Source: Deltaproteobacteria bacterium (lineage in GTDB: Bacteria; Desulfobacterota_C; Deferrisomatia; Deferrisomatales; JACRMM01). From it: a stretch of DNA of 12,234 bases. Where the stretch lies: assembly GCA_016218905.1 (NCBI GenBank), contig JACRCS010000986.1, forward strand, positions 1 through 12,234, read 5' to 3'. The notes below the pieces were generated by a model, which was not told where the DNA came from, did no database searches, and was given only the letters and a program-made list of their open reading frames with translations. Position numbers and translations under genes: made by a program. Positions 1 to 5,146 of the stretch are shown one piece after another. Position 1 is the first letter of the stretch. Every line of letters starts with the position of its first letter.

Positions 1-264
1 CCCGACGACGTCGTCGCCATCGGCCGCCAAGCCCTCGAGATGACCGTGCTCCTCGCGGCGCCGGTGCTCCTCACCTCGCTCGTGGTCGGCGTGCTGATCA
101 GCATCTTCCAGGCCGTCACCCAGATCCAGGAGCAGACCCTCTCCTTCGTCCCGAAGTTCCTCGCCGTCATCGTCGTCTTCCTCGTCACCCTGCCCTGGTC
201 CATGGATCTCCTGATCCGCTACACCACCGAGCTCTTCCTGAGCTTCAAGAAGTTCGCGGGGTAG
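1..264 (+). CDS. fliQ: Flagellar biosynthesis protein FliQ (5' end cut off)
   Basis: FliQ is a small inner-membrane subunit of the flagellar type III export gate, where it assembles with FliP and FliR. The frame is open from base 1, giving 87 residues before TAG at 262-264. The family is about 89 residues long, so only the initiator and perhaps one more residue are missing. Two hydrophobic segments are visible, roughly residues 15-37 and 50-72 of the visible part. They are joined by the conserved polar hairpin with the FQAVTQIQEQTLSFVPK pattern, which is diagnostic for FliQ and separates it from unrelated small membrane proteins. A start at the internal ATG (base 40) would remove the conserved N-terminal helix and is unlikely. 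In most genomes fliR follows directly; here a toxin-antitoxin pair and a restriction island follow. The type III secretion homologue (SctS) is an alternative, but the sequence reads as flagellar. Confidence 0.93.
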   Translation, partial: PDDVVAIGRQALEMTVLLAAPVLLTSLVVGVLISIFQAVTQIQEQTLSFVPKFLAVIVVFLVTLPWSMDLLIRYTTELFLSFKKFAG

Positions 265-287
265 GTGCGGCTGAGGTCCAGCCACCT
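263..287 (+). terminator. Weak hairpin at the end of fliQ
   Basis: An imperfect inverted repeat overlaps the fliQ stop. AGGT (263-266) pairs with ACCT (284-287), and GGCTG (269-273) pairs with CAGCC (279-283) around the loop AGGTC, with a two-base bulge on the left arm. No T-run follows, so this is not a classical intrinsic terminator. It may only slow polymerase or protect the transcript end. Low confidence. Confidence 0.25.
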
Positions 288-374
288 GGCGCGGTGCCCC
301 ATCGGCCGCGGGTCCCTCTGGCGGGTGAGTCGGCGGAAGGGCGGCAAACCGAGGCGGCGCGCTGTCCCTGAGCC

Positions 375-403
375 TTGGTCCCGACCAGGAGAGGTGCTAT
401 TCT
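375..403 (+). promoter_or_regulatory. Putative sigma-70-type promoter of the toxin-antitoxin pair
   Basis: TTGGTC (375-380) and TATTCT (398-403) are separated by exactly 17 bases and resemble -35 (3 of 6) and -10 (4 of 6) boxes. They lie 32 bases upstream of the antitoxin ATG at 435. The palindrome at 383-409 covers the spacer and the -10 box, as expected for an autorepressed toxin-antitoxin promoter. The matches are modest in a GC-rich context, so this is an inference from position and spacing. Confidence 0.45.
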
Positions 404-409
404 CTGGTC
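383..409 (+). promoter_or_regulatory. Palindromic candidate operator for the antitoxin
   Basis: GACCAG (383-388) pairs with CTGGTC (404-409), and AGA (390-392) pairs with TCT (401-403), leaving one unpaired G at 389 and an 8-base centre. Antitoxins of the Phd/YefM family bind such palindromes over their own promoter and repress it together with the toxin. The location, ending 25 bases before the antitoxin start, fits that role. Binding itself is inferred. Confidence 0.45.
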
Positions 410-434
410 CTCTCAACAGCACCTTGGAGGCCTC

Positions 435-704
435 ATGTCTACGCGCTTCTCGGAAGACGTCGTGCCCCTTACGGACCTGAAGGTGAACCCCGGTCGAGTG
501 GTCCGGCACTCCGTGGAAACCCATCGGCCGGTGCTCCTCACCAGTCGGGGCCGAGGTGTGGCGGTCGTGCAATCGATCCTGGAGTATGAGAAGGCAGAAG
601 AGGAACGGGCCTTCATGCGGGCCGTCGTGGAAGGTCTTGCCGACCTGGAGGCAGGGCGAGACGTCTCCCTGGTGGAAGCGAAGGCGCGGTTGGGCCTGAA
701 GTAG
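435..704 (+). CDS. Type II antitoxin, Phd/YefM family
   Basis: An 89-residue antitoxin that would neutralise the toxin encoded just downstream and repress the shared promoter. The N-terminal half (residues 4-50) has the Phd/YefM fold signature: an FSEDVVPLTDLKVNPGRVV segment, then HRPVLLTSRGRGVAVV, where the family reads a target-binding beta strand with an R-G-R turn, then a conserved xxEYE. The C-terminal part (residues 55-89) is charged and helical and would be the toxin-wrapping tail. I chose the ATG at 435 because GGAGG (426-430) sits four bases upstream and the fold begins directly after it; an in-frame ATG at 375 lies within the promoter region. The toxin ATG follows the TAG stop after four bases, so the two genes are co-transcribed and probably coupled. 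Confidence 0.9.
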   Translation: MSTRFSEDVVPLTDLKVNPGRVVRHSVETHRPVLLTSRGRGVAVVQSILEYEKAEEERAFMRAVVEGLADLEAGRDVSLVEAKARLGLK

Positions 705-708
705 CACC

Positions 709-1038
709 ATGCCCACGAAAGCGGTCGTCAGGATTTCCGAATCCGCCCTCCGTGACCTGGAGGACATCGCTGCGTGGTACGAGGAGCAGGGCGTCCCGGA
801 CGTCGGACGGCGGCTGGTGGCAGACATCCTTGCGCGAGCCGAGGGTCTCTCAGACCATCCCGACATCGGCCGAGTGGTTCCGGAGTTCGGCCAACCGCTC
901 TTGCGCGAACTGATGGAGCCCCCGTTTCGCATCGTCTACCGCCGGGATCCCGGCTGCGTGCGCATCGTCCGCGTTTGGCGCAGCGAGCGACTGCTGAAGT
1001 TGCCTCCGAAAACCCCAAAGGCAGCCCAACCGCGTTGA
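709..1038 (+). CDS. Type II toxin, RelE/ParE superfamily (ParE-like)
   Basis: A 109-residue protein with the ParE/RelE layout: an N-terminal beta strand (VVRISESALRDLEDIA), two helices including the IAAWYEEQG turn and a long second helix ending near LSDHPDIGRV, and then a C-terminal sheet with RELMEPPFRIVYR and RIVRVWRSERLLK. These last two blocks are typical of plasmid-stabilisation ParE toxins, which usually poison DNA gyrase, whereas RelE members cleave mRNA on the ribosome. ParE is more likely by similarity; the target is not proved by sequence. There is no strong ribosome-binding site, so translation probably depends on coupling to the antitoxin four bases upstream. The reading frame after its TGA (1036-1038) stays open into the following DUF5131 gene, which uses the same frame. 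Confidence 0.87.
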   Translation: MPTKAVVRISESALRDLEDIAAWYEEQGVPDVGRRLVADILARAEGLSDHPDIGRVVPEFGQPLLRELMEPPFRIVYRRDPGCVRIVRVWRSERLLKLPPKTPKAAQPR

Positions 1039-1071
1039 AGATCGCCGAGCACATCCTCGGCAAGTGAGACC

Positions 1072-1821
1072 CTGGGACTTCAATCGACGATCGAGTGGAC
1101 CGATGCCACTTGGAACCCCGTCACCGGCTGCACCAAGGTGAGCCCCGGCTGCCGGAACTGCTACGCCGAGCGGATGGCGAAGCGCCTCCGGGCGATGGGA
1201 CAGCCGAACTACCGCAATGGCTTCCAGGTGACGATGCACCCTCATTCCGTGGCGCTGCCGCTGACCTGGCGCCGCCCCCAGAGCATCTTCGTGAACTCCA
1301 TGAGCGACCTGTTCCACGAGGAGATTCCCGAACGCTTCATCCGCGAAGTGTTCGAGACGATGGCGGCGGCCACATGGCACCGCTTCCAGGTGCTGACCAA
1401 ACGGTCGGAACGGCTCCGCGTGATCAGCCAGGTTCTCACGTGGGCGCCCCACGTCTGGATGGGCGTGACGGTGGAGTGCGGTGACGTCCGGTACCGAATC
1501 GACGATCTCCGCGGAACGCCGGCCCAGGTCAAATTCTTGTCGATCGAACCGCTGCTCGGCCCCTTGCCCGACCTGGATCTGACCGGCGTCGACTGGGTCA
1601 TCGCGGGAGGGGAATCCGGGCCCGGCGCCCGGCTGATGCAAAGGGAGTGGGTCGCTGACGTTCGGGATCAGTGCGTCGCCGCCGGGATCCCGTTCTTCTT
1701 CAAGCAGTGGGGCGGGACTCGGAGAAAGAAGGCCGGCCGGCAACTGGACGGCCGGACGTGGGACGAGATGCCGCGAGTGGAGAGTATATGGACCGACGCA
1801 GGAGAGCGCAGTGAAGTATAG
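1072..1821 (+). CDS. DUF5131 / phage Gp37-Gp68-like three-cysteine protein, non-canonical start
   Basis: This belongs to the DUF5131 family (phage Gp37/Gp68), whose function is unknown; its cysteine cluster has been compared with radical-SAM iron-sulphur motifs. The N-terminus reads STIEWTDATWNPVTGC and continues to a C-x6-C-x2-C motif, Cys20, Cys27 and Cys30 when counted from base 1072, followed by YAERMAKRL. Later family blocks are MSDLFHE, FQVLTKR, WMGVTVE, FLSIEPLLGPL, WVIAGGESGPGAR and FFFKQWGG. The conserved N-terminus lies upstream of the first ATG or GTG in frame (GTG 1138), and a GTG start would delete the first cysteine. The only plausible codon that keeps the whole domain is CTG at 1072 (ATC at 1090 is a remote option), giving 249 residues, normal for the family. 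Either a CTG start is used or the original ATG was lost. Its end overlaps the next gene by 11 bp. Confidence 0.85.
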   Translation: MGLQSTIEWTDATWNPVTGCTKVSPGCRNCYAERMAKRLRAMGQPNYRNGFQVTMHPHSVALPLTWRRPQSIFVNSMSDLFHEEIPERFIREVFETMAAATWHRFQVLTKRSERLRVISQVLTWAPHVWMGVTVECGDVRYRIDDLRGTPAQVKFLSIEPLLGPLPDLDLTGVDWVIAGGESGPGARLMQREWVADVRDQCVAAGIPFFFKQWGGTRRKKAGRQLDGRTWDEMPRVESIWTDAGERSEV

Positions 1822-2593
1822 GCTCTACGTTGACGAGGTTGGGAACTCCGACCTTGGGGCGTCCCACGACTCGAATCACAGGTACTTGAGCCTTACGGGC
1901 GTGATTATGGAGCTCGGCTACGTGGATCGTACGGCTTTCCCGGCCGTGGAGGAACTCAAGCGGACGTACTTCGGTTCACACCCGGACGACCCCGTGGTCT
2001 TCCATCGAAAGGAGCTGGTCAACCGGAAGCATCCATTCGAGGCCTTGCGCGAAGAGGCTACGGTGAGGGCGTTCAACAGCGACCTCCTTGGATTGCTCCG
2101 TCGGCTGGACTACACGGTAATCAGCGTGGTCATCGACAAGCTGGAGCACCAGGAGCGATACCAGGTGTGGCGGCACGACCCCTACCACTACTGCCTCGAG
2201 GTGCTCGTCGAGCGTTACGTGCTGTGGCTGAGGGGCCGCGGCGCCATGGGTGCCGTCATGGCGGAATCGCGGGGCGGACGTGAGGATCGGCGCCTGAAGG
2301 ATTCGTTCGAGCGCGTGGCGGCGGAAGGGTCGGACTTCATTGAGCCCGAGGTCTTCACTGCCCATCTCACCAGCCGACAGCTCAAGGTGAAGCCCAAGGC
2401 TAACAACATCGCTGGGCTCCAACTCGCCGACCTCCTGGCGCACCCGAGCTTCCGGGCGACGTTGGCGCGAAGGCACCGGCAGCCTCTGCCCGAGAACTTC
2501 GGCGGAGAGATCGCGAAGGTATTGGAGGAGGCGAAGTACAATCGAAGCCGGGACGGCCGGATCGAGGGGTGGGGAAGGAAGTGGCTTCCTTGA
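1811..2593 (+). CDS. DUF3800 protein (RNase H-like motifs)
   Basis: A 260-residue member of the DUF3800 family, which is common in phages, plasmids and defence islands; its biochemical role is not established. Family marks are the N-terminal YVDEVG (the usual form is Y-x-DESG; Asp8 and Glu9) and the C-terminal GLQLADLLAH with Asp207. Between them are Asp109 in VVIDK and Glu152 in MAESRGGRED. This spacing of acidic residues suits an RNase H-like metal centre, which suggests a nuclease or nuclease-like role by inference. The GTG start at 1811 lies inside the DUF5131 coding end (11-bp overlap), just after a GGAGAGCGCA purine-rich stretch, so the two genes are coupled and may act together. The stop codon lies in the first of a series of inverted repeats. 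No sign of truncation. Confidence 0.85.
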   Translation: MKYRLYVDEVGNSDLGASHDSNHRYLSLTGVIMELGYVDRTAFPAVEELKRTYFGSHPDDPVVFHRKELVNRKHPFEALREEATVRAFNSDLLGLLRRLDYTVISVVIDKLEHQERYQVWRHDPYHYCLEVLVERYVLWLRGRGAMGAVMAESRGGREDRRLKDSFERVAAEGSDFIEPEVFTAHLTSRQLKVKPKANNIAGLQLADLLAHPSFRATLARRHRQPLPENFGGEIAKVLEEAKYNRSRDGRIEGWGRKWLP

Positions 2594-2653
2594 AAATGGA
2601 AACGGCCCCGAAGGGCCGCGAAGGCTTTCGCCTTCCACCTCCAGAAAACTGGA
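2575..2653 (+). repeat. Cluster of four perfect inverted repeats at the DUF3800 stop
   Basis: Four short perfect hairpins follow one another. AAGGAAG/CTTCCTT (2575-2581, 2585-2591; loop TGG) overlaps the stop codon. CGGCCC/GGGCCG (2603-2608, 2613-2618) has the loop CGAA. GAAGGC/GCCTTC (2620-2625, 2630-2635) has the loop TTTC. TCCAG/CTGGA (2640-2644, 2649-2653) has the loop AAAA. The first is followed by GAAAATGG rather than a T-run, so none is a textbook intrinsic terminator, but together they could end or stabilise the upstream transcript. They could also be protein-binding palindromes or part of a folded RNA. Confidence 0.6.
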
Positions 2654-2849
2654 TTGCCACGAGCATACCCCGGGCTCCATCTCGGAGCAACGCCAACCTA
2701 CGCCATGCCCTGTCTCCGGAAATGGCTCCTGTCCCGGCTTGGACAACCGGAGGCGACTCGAACCGCCGGATGGAGCGCGCCGACAGGAATCCGGCCGAAC
2801 CCGAAACACACCGCAATCGGCACGCGTACGTCGCCAGGGAGGGCCTTCG
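2654..2849. other. Non-coding leader before the HTH-hsdM gene, with further inverted repeats
   Basis: I see no convincing gene here; the open frames crossing it are arginine- and proline-rich and lack recognisable domains. Further inverted repeats are present: GCTCC/GGAGC (2674-2678, 2684-2688; loop ATCTC) and TGTCC/GGACA (2730-2734, 2741-2745). The second sits inside the longer-range pair CTCCGG (2714-2719) / CCGGAG (2747-2752), and GGCG/CGCC (2752-2755, 2764-2767) follows. No clear -35/-10 pair is visible, though a promoter for the restriction operon is expected in this stretch. Confidence 0.45.
2836..2843 (+). promoter_or_regulatory. Ribosome-binding site that selects a TTG start
   Basis: AGGGAGGG lies six bases upstream of TTG at 2850. 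It supports TTG as the start of the HTH-HsdM gene, directly before the helix-turn-helix. The in-frame ATG at 2739 would add an arginine-rich stretch of no recognisable fold. Confidence 0.6.
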
Positions 2850-3587
2850 TTGACCACAGGGGATTGGATTCACGCCGCGCGCAAGACGAAGGGCTGGAAC
2901 CAGAAGACGCTCGGCGACCTTGTCGGTGTCAGCCAGGCCCAGGTCTCGCAATGGGAGACCGGCCGGTTCGAACCGCGCGCGGAACAGTTGGCGCAGTTGA
3001 AGGATCTGCTGGGGGAGCCGGCGGAGGCGAGACGAAGCGTGCAGATGCCGATTCCGTTGTCTCCTGCTAAGACCGGCGCCCCCGATACTCCCGCGCCGCT
3101 TGAACCGGATCCCGTAATCCCGGTAGAGCCTCCGCGTCCGGCTGCCCCCCGCCCACGCCGACCCCGGGCCGGCACCGATGCGGTCCGCACCCGGCCCACA
3201 CGGCGCCTTACACAGGCGGAGCTGGATGCGTTTCTCGAAAAAGCTGCGGATACCCTGCGTGGCGGAGTGGATCACTCGGAGTTTCGCGGGTATGTGTTCG
3301 CGCTACTACAAGCGCATCAACGACGTGTACCTGGAGAACATCGCCGCACTGGAGAAGGAGCTTGGGGACGCGGAGCTCGCGCGCGACCCGCGGATGCACG
3401 ATTTCGTCGTCCCCGACGACTGCCTCTGGGAGACAGTGGCACACACCACCGAGCTCAAGCTCGGCAAGGCCCTGAACGACGGCCATGCGGGCCATCGAGC
3501 GCGCGAATGAGCCCAAGTTCGACGGCATCCTCTCGAACGGGGCCGTGGACTTCAACGCCCAGGACCGCCTGCCCCGGAGCAAATTGA
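2850..3587 (+). CDS. XRE helix-turn-helix fused to the HsdM N-terminus (frameshifted tail)
   Basis: Read as it stands, this is a 245-residue product, TTG start at 2850. Residues 6-55 form an XRE/Cro-type helix-turn-helix: W-I-x-AARKTKGWNQKTLG, then LVGVSQAQVSQWETGRFEP with the characteristic SQ-x-x-VSQWE-x-G recognition region. A proline- and arginine-rich linker covers residues 66-118. Residues 120-152 (LTQAELDAFLEKAADTLRG, then VDHSEFRGYVFAL) match the start of the HsdM N-terminal helical domain. After residue 152 the frame leaves HsdM, and the last 92 residues are out-of-frame sequence with no fold. The real gene is therefore an HTH-HsdM fusion interrupted near base 3306. As a truncated product it might still act as a DNA-binding repressor. 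Autoregulation of the operon by this domain is inferred, by analogy with controller proteins of restriction systems. Confidence 0.75.
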   Translation: MTTGDWIHAARKTKGWNQKTLGDLVGVSQAQVSQWETGRFEPRAEQLAQLKDLLGEPAEARRSVQMPIPLSPAKTGAPDTPAPLEPDPVIPVEPPRPAAPRPRRPRAGTDAVRTRPTRRLTQAELDAFLEKAADTLRGGVDHSEFRGYVFALLQAHQRRVPGEHRRTGEGAWGRGARARPADARFRRPRRLPLGDSGTHHRAQARQGPERRPCGPSSARMSPSSTASSRTGPWTSTPRTACPGAN

Positions 3588-5146
3588 TCGCCCTCATCAA
3601 CCACTTCGGCAGCCGCTCCTTCGACCGGGCCAACGTGCCCGACGACGTGTTCGGCAACGCCTACGAGTACCTGATCCGGAACTTCGCCTCCAAGGCGGGC
3701 AAGTCGAGCGGCGAGTTCTATACGCCCCGCGAAGTCGCCTACCTTATGTCGGAGATCGTGGAGCCCCAGCCGGGGCACCAGGTCTGCGACTGGGCCGCGG
3801 GCTCCGCCGGGCTGCTCCTCCAGTGCCGGGGCTACGTGGAGCGGCACTTCGGCCGGCAGGCCGCGGACCGGCTCTTCTTCTTCATGCAGGAGAGCAACCC
3901 CTCCACGGCCAACATCGCCCGCATCAACATGTTCCTCCACGGCGTGCGAAGCTTTCAGCAGGCCAAGGGCGACAGCCTGCGCGGCCCGGAGTTTCGCGAG
4001 GGGCAGACCAAACGCCTCCGGCAGTTCGACCGCATCGTCATGAATCCCCCGTTCTCGCTGAAGGATTGGGGCTACGACGACTTCGCCGGCGGCGACCCCT
4101 ACGGCCGCTTCGGCTTCGGCATGCCGCCCCGGGAAAACGCAGATTACGCCTGGCTCCTGCAGGTGGCCCGGTCGCTCAAGCCCACGGGCCGGGCGATCAT
4201 CGTCATGTCCCAGGGGATCCTTTTTCGCGGCCAGCCGGAGCAGACCGAGGAAGAGGACGGCCGAAAACAGAAGGCCGACGCCGAGTACCTGATCCGCGAG
4301 GGCTTCATCAAGACCGACCTGATCGAGTGTGTGATCGTGCTGCCCTCGAAGCTCTTCTACGGCAACAGCATGCCCGGCTGCCTCGTGGTGCTGAACAAGC
4401 GGAAACCACCGGCGCGGCAGGGCAAGATCCTCCTCATCTGGGCCGCGCGGCACTACCAGAACACCAATCCCCAGAATTTGCTCCGCCGCTCCGACTGCCT
4501 GCGCATCCTGCTGCCCTGGCGGGCGTTCGGCGACCTGGAGGCGTGCTGCCGGCTCATCCCCGAGCACGAGCAGGCGCTCGTCGCCGAGATCGAGCACGAG
4601 CGCGATGCGGCTCTCGCGGAGATCGAAGAGGCGTACGGCCCACTCTTGGCGCCGCTCACGGATCTGCGGCAGGAGATCGCCGAGCGCGAGGCCTTTGCCG
4701 AGGCGGAGGCGCCCGAGGAGAGCGACGCGCGCAAGGCTTCCCGGGAGGAGAAGAAGGTCAATTCCGAGCGCCTGAAGGAGCTCAAGCGCGAGCTCAAGGC
4801 GCTGGAGAAGGTGGAGGCCGAGGCGGAGGAGAAACGCGCCGCCGCCCGCCAGCACGCCGACCGGGAGCTCGCCCTGGCCCGGGAAGCCGCCGCCGACCTC
4901 CGGCGGATTTGCGCCGACGCGGCGGAGGCAAGGCGCTACTTCGCCATCGCCGAGCGGGCGGAGATCGAGGAGAACGAGTTCAACCTGACTCTGCCGCGGT
5001 ATGTGGACACGTTTGAGCCGGAGGAGGAGACCCGGATAGAGGTCGCGTGGGCCGGCCTCTGCGAAGCCAGCAAGACGGCTGAGGCGAAGCGCCTGGAGCT
5101 TGGCCGGCTCCTTGAGCTGTCCGCGGCGGAAGAGCCCGCATGTTGA
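3485..5146 (+). CDS. hsdM: Type I restriction-modification DNA methyltransferase subunit (catalytic part)
   Basis: HsdM transfers a methyl group from S-adenosylmethionine to adenine in the recognition site chosen by HsdS. This intact 553-residue frame starts at an ATG right after the second frameshift and lacks most of the helical N-terminal domain. Visible motifs are GEFYTPREV (Thr80-Pro81), the SAM-binding motif I VCDWAAGSAGLL (100-111), FMQESNPSTANIARINMFLHG, and the catalytic motif IV NPPF (187-190) in FDRIVMNPPFS. Motif I is unusual: the family normally has D-P-x-C-G-S/T-G-G, here D-W-A-A-G-S-A-G. Residues 355-490 are Glu/Lys/Arg/Ala-rich and predicted coiled coil, followed by the common FNLTLPRYVDTFEPEEE block and a terminal helix for contact with HsdS. 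It ends 7 bp inside hsdS. Whether this piece alone is active is doubtful, because the missing N-terminal domain contacts DNA and HsdS in known complexes. Confidence 0.9.
   Translation: MRAIERANEPKFDGILSNGAVDFNAQDRLPRSKLIALINHFGSRSFDRANVPDDVFGNAYEYLIRNFASKAGKSSGEFYTPREVAYLMSEIVEPQPGHQVCDWAAGSAGLLLQCRGYVERHFGRQAADRLFFFMQESNPSTANIARINMFLHGVRSFQQAKGDSLRGPEFREGQTKRLRQFDRIVMNPPFSLKDWGYDDFAGGDPYGRFGFGMPPRENADYAWLLQVARSLKPTGRAIIVMSQGILFRGQPEQTEEEDGRKQKADAEYLIREGFIKTDLIECVIVLPSKLFYGNSMPGCLVVLNKRKPPARQGKILLIWAARHYQNTNPQNLLRRSDCLRILLPWRAFGDLEACCRLIPEHEQALVAEIEHERDAALAEIEEAYGPLLAPLTDLRQEIAEREAFAEAEAPEESDARKASREEKKVNSERLKELKRELKALEKVEAEAEEKRAAARQHADRELALAREAAADLRRICADAAEARRYFAIAERAEIEENEFNLTLPRYVDTFEPEEETRIEVAWAGLCEASKTAEAKRLELGRLLELSAAEEPAC

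Larger units (their letters stand above)
2850..5146 (+). pseudogene. hsdM: Whole HTH-HsdM gene, broken by two frameshifts
   Basis: The type I DNA adenine methyltransferase subunit is spread over three frames. Segment one (2850 to about 3305) holds the HTH and the start of the HsdM helical domain. Segment two (about 3307-3480) encodes YKRINDVYLENIAALEKE and on through VVPDDCLW and TELKLGKALND, a normal continuation of the HsdM N-terminal domain with no start codon of its own. Segment three (3482-5146) continues with AMRAIERANEPKFDGIL and holds the catalytic domain. Break one lies in CTACTACAAG near 3303-3312; the family usually reads ALLFYKRI there, so about five bases seem to be missing. Break two is an extra G at 3480-3483 (GACGGCCATG where GACGCCATG would restore the frame). 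Joined, the protein would be about 760 residues. This is either genuine decay, assembly error, or less probably recoding. Confidence 0.75.

Noticed and set aside
219..932. Minus-strand frame of 237 codons across the fliQ end and the toxin-antitoxin genes
   Set aside because: It overlaps three well-supported + strand genes and shows no domain.
2700..2790. Possible tRNA on the minus strand, suggested by a GGTTCGAGTC stretch near 2756-2766 and a TCCA ending
   Set aside because: The would-be T-stem fails after one pair, and I could not find a matching acceptor, D-arm or anticodon arm.
2594..2849. CRISPR array or direct-repeat array
   Set aside because: The repeats are inverted and unlike each other; no regularly spaced identical units exist.
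2569..2853. 94-codon + strand frame starting inside the end of DUF3800
   Set aside because: Its product is low-complexity with no domain, and it spans the hairpin cluster and the leader of the HTH-hsdM gene.
3823..5016. 397-codon + strand frame inside hsdM
   Set aside because: Arg/Gly/Ala/Pro-rich out-of-frame reading of the methylase; no recognisable fold.
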